A DNA stretch of 42,745 nt, taken from contig NMRA01000338.1 in the NCBI GenBank assembly GCA_002633005.1, forward strand, positions 352,766 to 395,510. Direction: 5' to 3'. The first letter of the stretch is position 1. Every line of letters starts with the position of its first letter. Both the position numbers and the translations under genes were made by a program. Source of the stretch: Phoronis australis (lineage: Eukaryota > Phoronida > Phoronidae). Positions 1-11,520 of this stretch are shown here, in pieces. The notes below the pieces were generated by a model. It had not been told where the DNA came from, did not search any database, and saw nothing but the letters and a program-made list of their open reading frames with translations.

Positions 1-800
1 TTTGTCAAAAAGTTTTATTGTTATCGTAATGCAAATACAATAAAGCCAAACAGTATAAACATTCACGCACACAGTCACGCTCACATTCATACACAGGGGG
101 GCCATTGGTTGTATGTAGTGTAAATTAAAATAAAGGTGCTAGAGGGGCCCATCGTTCCTCGAAGTCGAGATACCTGCACTGGTTATAGTACATAACCTTT
201 TCTACTTTGTAGTAATCAAAAACAGAATGTTTAAAAAGTGCAAAACATGGTTCTACATTCTGAAGTCTTTGCTTGTGTATGTGGTACTTGCCTAAACATA
301 AAAGTAGATTTATGATTTTTGGTCCATTAAAGGAGCCAAAAATTACGTAAAAATGATCAAGTTTCATATCAATTCCGCAGAAGTTTTTTATCCAGTTTTC
401 AACTGTTTTCCAAAAACTTTGGACACGTAAACAAGACCAATACAAGTGAAAAAGGTCTTCAGAATGAGAATTACAAAAAGTACAACTATCTGAATTTCTA
501 ACACCAATCTTACTCAAAAACTTATTGGTTCCGAGTAGTCTGTGAGTTAAACGTATTTGAAACCATTTAAGCTGGATATCACAAGAAAAGTTAATAGAAT
601 AAGAATAAGCTTTTCTCCACCACTCACGGGGAATTACGGTATTCAACTGTTTTTCAGTTGTTAAACTTGACCTAATGTGCTCTTTAATTAGTTTAATGTG
701 ACCAACAGTGTTGAATTTTGTTTTAAAATATCTGGTGCTAATATTCTTTACCAGTAAGAAGGTACATGTATTGTACACGAACTCTAGATCTCAAACACTG
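1..800 (-). mobile_element. 3' end of a non-LTR retrotransposon (LINE) ORF2
   Basis: Reading on the minus strand, an open frame from about 800 to the stop at 125-127 encodes the C-terminal part of a LINE reverse-transcriptase polyprotein. Visible family hallmarks are a WWRKAY start, LKWFQIRLTHRLLGTNKFL, then a zinc-knuckle-like CTFC ... HLYWSC, then FWKTVENWI, in the order typical of LINE ORF2 tails after the RT domain. The frame is about 217 codons with no break, so this copy is relatively young at its 3' end. Upstream of about 800 the frame meets a stop and no RT motifs follow, so the copy appears 5'-truncated. A minus-strand AATAAA lies at 14-19 in the 3' UTR; the true 3' end may lie outside the window. 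It is a retroelement remnant, not a host gene. Confidence 0.8.
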
Positions 801-2866
801 TGTTATATTCATTGGCAAATTACACGAAAATGTGCAGCTTTAAACGCGGGAACTTTGTGCATTTGGATAGTATTCTTATGAATTAGGAGGAACCCGTAGA
901 AATAAAACTTCCAGGTGAAAGTACTATTTAAAATCCGTGCAATCCGAACGCTACATGAACTTTGTTGTATGAAGAAGCGCTTGCCGATAAACGTCCGGCA
1001 CAGCAAGTTTGCGTGCCGTTTCTCTTCCATGCACATGCGTGAACTATTTTCCCACAACACTGAAAGTAGTTCCCCATCCTACTCGAAGCTGGCCAAACTA
1101 TCGTGACCACCTGCTAGATACAACTCAAACCTCAAAGCTCTACAGAACGGATTTACCATAAGTTAACTACCGCACAACGGCAAGTAGTGTTGATAAAGGT
1201 CAAATGGGACATTAATGTGACTGGAAATGCTTTTGTTAAGAAGTCTGTTCTTTAAATTTCAGTATTAAATTTCCCCAAGATACACTTATCGTGGGAACTT
1301 TATTCCTGGAAAACGATCCCCAGCAGCATGTCTCCATACTAATTGAGTTCCCCTTTGGAAATCGCGGCCGCGACCCGCTCGCGACATCTCAAGTCCCCAA
1401 GTATCGCGTCACGTGAAAACACTTGGTTTCCCATTGTCGTCACTCGATGGACTGCCGACGATAAAAACGAAATTGTTATTCTCGAGGCAGTTTAATAAAT
1501 ATAATGTTTTGATATTTGGTTCTCATGACCTGCGGCTTGACGTCAACCAATTACTCCTTAATATTTGGGAAGTTGTGCCAACTTTCTCCTTAGTAGCTTA
1601 TGTCTGTACCAAAAGTGCATTGTAACCGCAATTCAGATCACACCGCCGTGAATAATACCAGATTACATTTTTCTACTGACTAACATATATATGTTTACCT
1701 AAATTAAGAAAAAAAAACTCTGCGTAGCTAGAAGTGTGTGTATACATTATGTATTTACATTAGTGTTCTGTACTGTTTCTGTAACCATTCATTTCTGCTA
1801 TATTAAGTTACTTCTATTTCTGGGCAGCTATGTTATATCTGTTGTATTTAACTATATACTCATGAATTTTTTTGAAATTTCGTGATCGTTGCCGGGGCTG
1901 ATCGAGAAAGTGCGTGCCATGGGATCAGTACTGGTTTAGACAGAAGTATTCACCAGGGGGTGGGTGGTGGCAAACATTGAACTGAAATAGGTTTCGAGTG
2001 GGGTCGCATGCAATGAACAGGTGTACCCATGGTCCCGATGTGGCCGCCGTAGTTACGTTAGTGTGTGAGGAATGTTGCAAATTGTAGGCAGTGGGACGTA
2101 GGCTACAGTAAGGAACTCTAGCTCTGCCAATGGAGGCGTACAAACCACTTCTGTGATCATCTGAGGGGCAATTTTGTTCTGATGTTTTTCATATCACAAA
2201 CCATTTTATTTTCAAAAAAGTAAAAAGTAGCCATGTTCAAACTTGCACATTTTCATAATTTTACGTTGGAATTTGTCCAACTCGACAAGGAACAGAACAA
2301 GAAAGTAGTACGTATTGAAAAGATCGAACGATGGACCACATGAATTTTGAGCCGGGGGAATATCGGGAAGGCAGACTATCAAGACGGGAATATTGGGCTT
2401 TGAAAACAACGGTAGCCTACCTGGGAACATTGATTCTGGGGAATATCATTTGGGGAAATGTGGGTGAGCAGGACATAGGTGCTGGGACAAAGCAGCGTGG
2501 ACTTGAAGGAAGGGCAACAAGAACGTTTTGGAATTAAACAGAAAAATATACATTAGCTCATGCTGTAAGTAACACACTTTTTTAAACTTTTAAGTTTAGC
2601 AAAAAAGTTAAAATTTGCATTCAGATATGCGACAGCTGAAGATTTCTGCAATATAAGTTTCATTGTTTCGTCATTCATATTTTAATAAATATGGCCTTGT
2701 GAACCCTCTCAATTTCTGAGCTTGTGATTGGCTAAAGGGGCAGCATACGGAGCCACCTGTTGATAGATAATGTTGTAAGGAATGAAACCATTAAAATTTG
2801 CTTTTTACAAAAATATATAATTTAAAATGCGTATAGTTCGCTCGATAGAAGACCTTCGTTTACACA
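801..2866. other. gene-free stretch
   Basis: No convincing exon was found. A short GC-rich, CpG-rich patch with a NotI site lies at about 1359-1390 in otherwise AT-rich DNA. The Gly-rich frame at 2331-2537 has no recognisable domain. Confidence 0.4.
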
Positions 2867-3009
2867 AACTTCGTTAAAAACATGACTAGACTTTTTGTTT
2901 GCAAGCTTGACAGTGGTACACACCTGAAGAAAGGAGTCTGTTCCGAAACTACGAGCGTACCAGTATCGAGCTTGCAAACAAAAGTCTAGTCGTGTTTTTA
3001 ACGAAACTT
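2867..3009. mobile_element. foldback element with 44-bp inverted arms
   Basis: The arms 2867-2910 and 2966-3009 are near-perfect inverted repeats (outer part AACTTCGTTAAAAACATGAC, inner part GTTTGCAAGCTTGA). Inside them a second stem is possible: TGGTAC at 2914-2919 pairs with GTACCA at 2957-2962. The centre holds CTGAAGA (2924-2930), a short GGA/TCC hairpin and GAAAC (2945-2949). A related stem-loop followed by GAAACGTC and GCAAAC occurs on the minus strand near 32.4 kb. The whole 143 bp can form one long hairpin. It is most likely a nonautonomous mobile element related to Penelope-like sequences; the family name is inferred. Confidence 0.65.
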
Positions 3010-4532
3010 AAAATGCTTGGACTTTTCGACTAGTCACATAGAACAATGAAGTTCCCCCGACATGGTCATAAGATATAAAAAGACTTGAGCTATGACACAA
3101 CGGCTTACGGCCCGTTTATCATTTTACATATATCAGATCACGTGGTTCGTGATTGTGAAACTTGAGACTATGTCACTTTTGTAAAACAATAGCATGATAG
3201 TGTTATCGTGTGAACGCTGTGGCTGTGGCATTTAATCGATATCACAACACTATAACGTGGTCCTTATTTTCCAGATATCGGCCGGGCTCGAGAGCCGTCC
3301 AGTATATATCAATTGAGTGGAACGTTGTGGCAGTCCGACACACTCTAATTTTCGTGACTAGACTCTTTAATTGCCGAGGATACTTCTGCAAACCAAAGGT
3401 TAGTATTAATATGTGAATTCTAAAATCTTTTTGAACCATTATAAACTATTTTGGGGAGACCAACTTTTGACGCGTCTATAAACCCGTGTTCCGTCAAAGA
3501 ACATTTGATACAAACCACTTAGAACAATGAAATTGATTTCAACTTGTTCGTTCACGTGAGAACTGATTTTTGGGCTCGGAAACAAATGTCGTTCCATTAT
3601 TCCTTGAAATTATGCAAGCCAACGTGTAAAGTCTGACCTGAATCAATAACGAACTATCATTTCTTTCATAGTCCTGAAACCACCTCTAATTTGACCTTAA
3701 CAATTTAAGACTAGTTTTCATAACATTATGTGGTCTAAATCAAAACTTGGTTTTTGTGATGGTTGGCGAGTGTATATTCGCTTTAAGATTTTGAAAGAAT
3801 CTTAGCCTGAGAAGTCTTGCTTCAATGGTGCATGGGTTCACGAATTTGTTCAATTGTGCTGTAATGTTTGTTTGTTCTTAAAAATGTGCACCCGTGCTAT
3901 TACGGCACCGCGAATAATTTGGAATGTCATGCGCTACTGTCAAACGTAAAATCTACTTCTATTCACCATTTTTACACCGTTGTTTTATAACACTGTATCG
4001 AAATCGAAGTGTTCACAATATAAGCAGGCCGTTCACCGTTCAGCCATTGTCTCAGGCTTGGAACTGACGAACCAGAACGAGGCCTCCAATTTCGAGTTGT
4101 GTGCGCCGGTTCTGAACTCCACAACACAGCGAACAGATTCATACTCGGCCCTTCTGGTATTTTTGAATCCTTTTAAAACTGGAAATCGTAGAAGACATAT
4201 AATAACAAAGCGAAATCGTGCATTCCAGGCGACGGAATTTGTGCAAAGGTGTACAAGATGCATTATAATGTAATACACGTGTCCGTGTGTATGGACCAAA
4301 TCTAATAAGAGAACTCAAACACTTAGCTAGGAATTGCACAGAGTTTATATCATTATTGTACAATCAACTGAAGCTTTCCTCTTGGTAAAATGGTGCCAAA
4401 ACTGAAGGCAACAGTGGGTTTAAGCACAGTCTGTCTTTTCTTGCAGAATACGTAACCTGTTTATCACACCAACGGAGGGAGACTTTTAATCGGCCGTTTG
4501 AAGACACCAAAGTAGTCATTATCTCTCAACAG
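3010..4532. other. gene-free stretch, possible intron 5' of the 4.5 kb exon
   Basis: No recognised exon. Overlapping sense and antisense frames at 3980-4299 have no domain and look accidental. A strong acceptor-like tract, TCTTTTCTTGCAG, ends at 4446. The frame that stays open after it runs to a stop near 4582 and does not resemble a known protein. Confidence 0.35.
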
Positions 4533-4779
4533 GCACGAGGAAGCTATGGTAACCAAGCTCACCAGGAATCGCTCGAGAGTTAACATTGATATCAGGAAGC
4601 GACTGTACTCAGAAATGACTTCCTGTACCAAAATCCAGGAGGCGCTGCTACAGACATACGATCGTCTGCGCACAGATTTGGGTGAACTTGACAGCGATTT
4701 AGCCAAAATAAAGCAATTGTTACATGCCTTCACCGAAAAAAAGCGGACGAGAAACGCCGAATGGCAAAAGAACGAATAA
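4533..4779 (+). CDS. possible last exon of a coiled-coil (tektin-like?) protein
   Basis: An open frame runs from an acceptor-like TCTCTCAACAG (ending 4532) to TAA at 4777-4779. An in-frame ATG at 4546 could also be a start, giving 77 residues. The product is highly charged and predicted helical, with heptad-like spacing in KIQEALLQTYDRLRTDLGEL. The pattern LTRNRSRVNID followed by a long helix resembles the conserved LxxRxxRxxID(L) step that opens helices in tektins, the ciliary doublet-microtubule proteins. The tektin link is a weak inference, because the signature nonapeptide is absent and the frame stops early. No matching upstream exon was found. It may equally be a truncated paralogue, a pseudogene fragment or an unrelated coiled coil. 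Confidence 0.35.
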
Positions 4780-5887
4780 TTTCGTCTCCTCAATGTCATG
4801 GCATCTACATTGTGTGACGAGAGATCACTGATTTGTAACAGTACCAAGCTCAATTAAGCAATTAGACCTAGTTAAAATTACATTCATTTCCCTCACGCAT
4901 CCAACACTAAAATGAGTCAGGGATTCAAGCAGTTATTTGCTTGCAGTTTCACAAAGGACTGTATTGTTTTTAATTGTAAAACGAATGTTTTGCAACAAAG
5001 TGAGAGGGCCCCCAACAATGAAAACTGGAAAAAGGACATTGCCTCTAATTATCTCAGAGGAGTGAAAGTAGCCTGAAGGGTCAGGATGGCTTTGATTGCG
5101 CGCAAACATTTCTAGAAATATGCAAGCGTGTGCTAAGACCGCGTCAGGTTGTATTTTCATCAAATTTAGAATCCCGTGCTGTGGGATGTTTTACAAACGA
5201 GTTCAGTCATAGTCACCAGTTGTGTTTTGTGTCTTTTTGTCCATTCTCTGTAGATTCGGTTTAACTGCTTTGTTAGACAGGCACGTGCACGTGCACGTGT
5301 ACGCCTACCACTTTGCAACCGGTGATTCAAGTTTCACTCGCAAGATGTTTCTACTATGTTCATCTCGTGTATACCTATTTTTGCATATAGGCGCAGCTTG
5401 ACATGTAGGCTGTTGAGCCTGAATACGCGCATATAAGTTGTGATAGAGATTCGTCATGGTCATTATTTATGACCCTCGTGCTGAAGTGGGGTGTGGTCTT
5501 GCAAAAAAGAGATCTTGATTACGTGAATACTTAGCAAACAACGAATGTTCATATTGAAATCCGGGGATGTTAGAATTCAGGACAAGTATGCCTACCGTTC
5601 CATAGCTACATGTATGTATATGCTAAACCTTAATACGAAAAATAAGCGATATTTTCTTTGGTACAGATTTTTTTTGTTTGACAGGAGATTATTTCAGGGT
5701 ATTTGTTATAAATCATATATTATAAGTAAATGTTTTAATAATTGCATGCTAATCATGACGTGGCGTCATAACTAGTTTGTTCCATTAGGACCACTGTATA
5801 TGATATTTGGTCATATTTATATTTGTCTATATTATCTACAGTCGCATTTATGTCGAACACCACTATTTCTTTCGCTGAGACATCTTA
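4780..5887. other. gene-free stretch
   Basis: No exon recognised. It contains the CACGTG triplet repeat at 5282-5299 (listed separately). Remaining open frames are short and compositionally random. Confidence 0.35.
5282..5299. promoter_or_regulatory. three adjacent CACGTG E-boxes
   Basis: CACGTG occurs three times head to tail (5282, 5288 and 5294). CACGTG is the canonical site of bHLH-zipper factors. No gene start is visible nearby, so function is unproven; it may be a simple repeat. Confidence 0.25.
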
Positions 5888-6012
5888 CTGCGGATTGTGT
5901 GTCGTTCGGCAGTATTTCAAGCGTTTGGTTGCATTGGAGATGTAACCAATGTAACCAAACGCATAGAAGCTGTCATGCTTGAAATACTGTTCCGCTGGTG
6001 CTGCCGAACACC
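5888..6012. mobile_element. short palindromic MITE
   Basis: Nested inverted repeats: GTTCGGCAGTATTTCAAGC near 5903-5921 matches GCTTGAAATACTG plus a displaced CTGCCGAAC on the right. An inner GCGTTTGGTTGCATTGG pairs with CCAATGTAACCAAACGC. About 125 bp with no coding capacity. An asymmetric insert of about 12 bp in the right arm breaks the symmetry. Confidence 0.6.
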
Positions 6013-6727
6013 ACATGTGTGAAAATAGATGGCGCTGCAGGTGCTTATTTTCACATTAACCTCCAAGGGAAAATGATGAGGCCAAATAGGCGATAAAATC
6101 GGCCATATTAAATAATCACAGTTACGTTTTATGCCATGTGCTTTTTCCGAGGAGAGACTAGCTAAAAATAATTATAGATTTATTAGCTTTCTGTTTAGTT
6201 TTGTCAGTAATCCCCATGCTGTTATATTACCAAGGAATTAACGTTGTATTTTATGTTGATAAATTTTAAGTTGCTGTTGTTTGTGTTTAAATGATATAAA
6301 GTGTATCGATGTTTTTATTTAAATATAGTTTAAGTCGAACTGGACATGTAAGAACTCGTGCTGAAATGACTTGGTCAAAACTATTACCTACAACGATGGA
6401 ATTGTGGGAGGTTGGGTGATCGACAGCATTGCTTTGTTCCTTCCTAACGTCGGTCTCACGTCCACAATTAACGGCTTATAAAGTTTGACGACAGGCATTT
6501 CAAATGCCCAATTACCAGAGCTAATCAAATTGTAAGTCCGCTTTGTTCTCGTCTAGAGGAGAGTTTTAAGTTTTAATGTGGAGATATATAGGGCTTTGTG
6601 TTGTAAGACCAGTAGCGTGTACCGTTTAATCTCTGACACGACCGAGTCCTCTTCTGCGAGGGCGCAGCCTGCCGGTGATTTCTCTCTTCGTAAACAACCT
6701 TTATAGCGAGCTATTTGGGAATCCTTT

Positions 6728-7157
6728 GCCCGGTTGCATGAAACAGTATCAAATAGGGATTCAACTAAGGTCCCTAAATCTACTGTGTATTTTTGGACTT
6801 GTGAAAACATCGATTGCCCTTTCTTGTATTGTTTTAGTTTCATTACTAAGTCAACTTTTGACTTTGATACAAATGGAGTGTGAATTCTACGTTGAATTGT
6901 CGATATTATCGAAAATAGTTTGGGATCTTTTAGCAACACCCCCAATTTAAAGACTGAGTCCCTATTTGTTTTCAATGAGCTCTGGGCTCAGTTTTTAGTT
7001 ATTTTATTAGAAAATTCCATTAATCAAAGAGGAGTTCATAATAAAGACGAAATGATACAAAAATATTGCATCTGTGAGTCCATAAAGACACAAATGTGCA
7101 AAAAGACTTAGGGACCTGAGTTGAGTCCCTCTTTGGGACCATTTCATGCAACCGGCC
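6728..7157. mobile_element. MITE, family with GGCCGGTTGCATGAA ends (copy 1)
   Basis: The left end (CCCGGTTGCATGAAACAGT) is inverted at the right end (CATTTCATGCAACCGGCC). Homology continues inward for about 50 bp through AACTAAGGTCCCTAAATCT and its counterpart AGACTTAGGGACCTGAGTT. Total length is about 430 bp. The interior is AT-rich without a transposase. Open frames crossing it are chance frames. A second copy lies at 39750-40161. Confidence 0.8.
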
Positions 7158-10100
7158 CCTTGAGCGCAGTTACACTTCAGCATGACGTGGAATCGATCCC
7201 CGACCTGTGCACTGTCGCGTATATTTCGTAGTGACTAAATCAGAGTGTTTTAAGATAACTTACAATTGAAATACATCTGTGCAATTTCTAACTTTCATCA
7301 GAGTAGACTTTGCAGTTGGGACAATGGCAACAACTATTTGTATACATATGTCCAGTGGTGTGAAAGTGCTTAATTGTGTTAGGTTCAGACATGTTTTGTA
7401 AAGGGTAAAATCGCAACCTCAGAACTGGCGAATGTAACGCATTCGTGTGCTCGGCACATTAACAAATACCTAAAATATTGCCCGTTGCAGCAGTAGCATT
7501 TTTCTTCCGTTCACGCTTCATCTCTACAGCTCTGCTCAGTTGCTGCACAAGAAATCACTACAGCGTCCTTTGCATTTTATTCAAAAAATAGGTGAGTGTA
7601 CATGAACAGTGTCGGCCTATGTGTTCCCGTAAGCCGATTTCGAAATATGTTTGACATCTCTTATTTAAAATAATTGTTAAAGTAAAGTGTTATACGCTAT
7701 TACTGACAGGTTAAAATGTTTCCACAAAATGGAACTTTTGCGGATAGTTTGGTGGGTATGAAAGTGAAGGGTATAACAGAAGTTCTGAAATGATTACCTA
7801 TGGACCAAGTCGATAAGGAAATCATCGCTGTTGATGATGTTCACTATATTTTTGTCTCCGTTGAGTCTGAGCTCGGGCCTTGTCAAAATACATTAGCTGC
7901 AGGCTTATGACTGAAACAGCTGTTGAAGTGCTTGGAATAGATGCTAGTAATACTTCACTCAGCGAGGTGCAGCAAGAACGTTCTCAGCAAGTGTGACGAC
8001 ACAGTATTTACAGATTCGGATGTACCGGTTGCAGAAAGCCTGTCATAAAAAGTTCCACATTGTATATACCTGGCTACGAGTTTACGCCGACATTTCTTCA
8101 TGAAAAAGGGATAAACAAAATGAGATGAGACAAGTATGCACTTGCATGTTGCGTGCAAAATCTCACTAAGGCATGCCCGTACTCAGCATGTGATTTGAGG
8201 GGGTGGGGGTGCAGACAAAACCGGCTGCAGTGGTTGACGCTAAACCACTAACCCTCGACGAACCCGAATTTTCACGCGACGTTAGGAAAGATGTGTTTTA
8301 ATAATACATTGGCGAAAACGATCCAACACTGGAAATGAACAAAAAAGAAATATATCATTTTTTGGATGTGACTAGTGGCATTGACTCTTATTTTAATGAT
8401 GCTTTCACATTAGCGAATTTTTCTTGCGACTGCTTACACGGATCGCCAAATCGTAACCAGTTGCAATCAACCGTAAATAATTTGTCACAAACCACAACAT
8501 CGATCGTAAACACTCGTAGTGGCGAAAGGAGATACAAATTTCAAACATGTAGAAATAACACATAATCATTCGAAAACTTCTTGTATGATTCTGTAAGTGA
8601 CTCGTGTGCATTTACGTAACGCATAGGCACGTATAGCTGCGTCAGATTATCGCAAGACAGATCGAGCATTACCTAGGTAATTGAAAAAGTACTGGTAAAT
8701 GTGAATTAAATTCAGCTTGCCAGGCCAGACCTCAAATCCCGGTCGGGGTCCGTGTGCTCCTGCCTGTAGCATACCCTCTACCCCCGGCTACGGGCATGTA
8801 AGAGAACCTTCACAACTGCCATGCATTTTCATCAGCGTGCAAATCGTAAGTTGTGGGGAAAGGACTTGCTGCTTGCGAACTCTTTTTAAATCATAAACAC
8901 GGCGATGTCGAAAAATAAAATCAATATAGGTAATCATCCAAACGAATAGTACTGCGATCTCTTATCGAGAATTCGTTTCACATGGCAATGTCCCAACGAG
9001 ACCGAACATGTGCTTTGGTTTCGTGTTATATTACGTCACATTTTTGTATAAGCGTACCCACGCTGGTCAAGCGATGGACAAGATTTCTTGAGACAGCAAC
9101 ATTCTCAATATAACCGTTGCTTACAGTATCTGCCTTGTTTCTCTTCCATTTCATAAGCATTGAACTCGCATTAGTCGATATCAAATCCTAAGTCGAATGT
9201 TGCCATTATGAAAAGTTACACCAACAACGAGACTTACGAAACGCTGACAGCAGACGTTTTGCAATGAAACACACAGCCTAACGCTATATGGGTCTCCAAT
9301 AAACTGGTGCCAAGTTTCTAAATATGCGATCAATGTCTTATAAAAGACCTCCTTTTATAAAGTGTTCTCGGGCATTGCTGATGGTGAAAGCAACACAGAC
9401 TACGACAGACGGGATGGGAGTTCGATTCTTGGCTAGATGAAATACAACTGTAACTGAAGTTCTACAACAAATGCTTTTGGTGTCTTGTCGGATACAAAAT
9501 ATTCAATTAGCCCCCAATGTGGCTGAAAAGTGAAATTCTTTTTTGCCAAATTTCTCCACGAAAATAAAGATAAAGAAAATTTTAATCTATTACAAGCAGG
9601 GCGTGTACTGTGTAGATGTCATGAAGCCACATTTTGAAAAGTTTGCACTAGTTGTAGTGAAAATGGCAATTTTTGTGCGAAATAAGTGAAGAATTACCGT
9701 AGTAAACGAAACACACCCGCGTAGCTTGGTTAAAGAACAAACTACACGCTCGGACCCGGGGCCTGGGTACTATGGAAAGCTTTCGCGTAAATATTCTCTT
9801 TTTAAAGTTAATTATAAATATCAATAGCTTTGTTGTACCTTTTTAAGCTAACATGTGACTGTTTACGACCTTCGTAACCTGTGCAATGGGAAAACCTGTC
9901 TATTTCTGTAGGTTAATAAATCTAAAGTACCCTCTGACATAGCGCTACCTATGCTGAAAAGTGACCCGTGGAAACATGATGAATGACACACGGAATTCCG
10001 TGTGTGGGCATCAATGCGCATGCCTTGGTCGGAAGCATACCGTTCACATCGCCACCACTTGCACACGCCTTCATGCGTTGTACCAGTGTAGGCTTAAGCC

Positions 10101-10908
10101 ACTGGATTGGGGTTATCTGGATTTTGTTTACTTCGACCACTGCCCGTTTTAATAAATTAAAACTATTCATGTCAGTGGTCGCCGTACTTGGAAACAGTAA
10201 ACTGAAAGGGTTTCCAGATTTCAACCAATGGGAATGACTGAATGTCATGACGTCGGTTTCAATACTTTAACCAATGAGAAGCCATGTTTAACAACATGCG
10301 ACAGTGCTAAAATTCGTAGCACTGTGAAAGAGTGTAGAATTAATGTGACATAAACTTCCGGTTCCGGCAATGCTGGAATATCGCTAACCTCGTCCGACTA
10401 GCCTCCAGTACGCCGTCGACTTCGTGCAAGCCAAAATACAGTCAAATTCCTGACTTCTGTATTTGGAAAGTGGCGTGAGTTGATACTCGGACAGTGGGAT
10501 TATAAACGTTTTGAGGTTACCCAGCAGACATCAGTATTGATTAAAAAGCATGGAAGAATAAGTGGTCAGGGGACCAGTCCGTTTCCCTATAATTATTCGA
10601 AGGACCGGCCTTTCTGTAACCAATCATTAACCAGAATATATTGCAGCTGCCTAGTCTCAGACATGGTATTAGTCTGAAATATCGCCTGATTTATTATTAC
10701 CAAACTTCCGGCGTCCATCACTGGTCGTTTTCATTCCTTTCTAATTTAAGGGGACAATAAATAGACAAAAATTTAATTTAGTGCGGCAACTTACCGTTAT
10801 AAAATGGGTATCAGATTATAACTAATGTACATGCTTTAAAACAACTGTCATGTCATTATTGCACCAGACCGGGTCTATTATTTTGTCGGTTAATGTCAAT
10901 TACCACAT

Positions 10909-10911
<3 letters not shown>
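7158..10911. other. long gene-free stretch
   Basis: No exon or RNA gene that I can support. A perfect 18-bp palindrome centred on GGAATTCC lies at 9987-10004, and a small TTATAAAAG/CTTTTATAA hairpin near 9337-9361. The frames at 9949-10248 overlap on both strands and carry no domain. Confidence 0.4.
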
Positions 10912-10951
<40 letters not shown>

Positions 10952-10988
10952 AACAAACAAACAAGCAAACACACGCATACACACATAC
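10912..10988. repeat. CA microsatellite with CAAA and CATA tails
   Basis: About 17 CA dinucleotides are followed by several ACAA tetranucleotides and ACAC/ACAT units. It directly precedes the LINE remnant at 11 kb. Confidence 0.95.
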
Positions 10989-10995
10989 ATACAAA

Positions 10996-11520
10996 ATTTT
11001 TAACATGATTGACATGCAATACTGTTTTCAAAATTTGACTACTTGTAACATAGTGGATGCTAGAAACAAACTATCTGAATACTCGAAACATATTCGGGCT
11101 CAGTTTGTTGCAACAAAACCCAAGTTAAGAACCTACATTTCATTTAACCACGAGATTTTAACGGAACTGTATGTGAAGCTTATTTTATCTCGTTCCGAGC
11201 GATCTCTTTTGGCCCTGTTTAGAGCAGGAAATCTCCCATTGTACTTGGAAACTGGTCGTTATGTAAAATACTCCTTTAAGAGAAAACCTTTGCTTGTGTT
11301 GTGACACTGATTCTATGGAGGATGAGCTCCATTCTGATTGATCTCTTTATAACTCAAGCAGGTCTATTCTATTTCATAATGTTTCACTTCAAGTACCGAA
11401 CTTCGCAGAATTGTGTCAGTATTTCCCTAAGCAATTTGCTAAATATATCGAGTCTGCTTTTCAACTTAGAAACCGTTGCATTTATGAAATATCTGAGTTG
11501 TGTGGTTAAAGTGACTAGTA
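10996..11520 (+). mobile_element. LINE ORF2 C-terminal remnant, frameshifted
   Basis: Frame 11005-11304 contains SRSERSLLALFRAGNLPLYLETGRY, the recognisable SxxxRSLLAxxRxGxLPLxxExGR block found after the RT domain of many invertebrate LINEs. The homologous reading then moves to another frame and continues as CLCC, MEDELHSD, SLYNSSRSILF up to RNRCIYE, matching the family's cysteine-rich tail with one in-frame TGA. One frameshift plus one stop means it is inactive. No RT catalytic motif lies upstream, so the copy is 5'-truncated. It appears to belong to a LINE group similar to the one at 38.4-39.7 kb and distinct from that at 1-800. Confidence 0.65.

Noticed and set aside
3980-4299. Overlapping sense and antisense frames of about 90-97 codons
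   Set aside because: Both strands open over the same bases without motif, consistent with chance.
6553-6975. 140-codon minus-strand open frame
   Set aside because: It runs across the end of a MITE and its terminal inverted repeat, has no domain and no splice or promoter context.
9949-10248. 99-codon minus-strand frame with repeated Cys/His
   Set aside because: Spacing does not fit a zinc finger and three other frames are open over the same interval.
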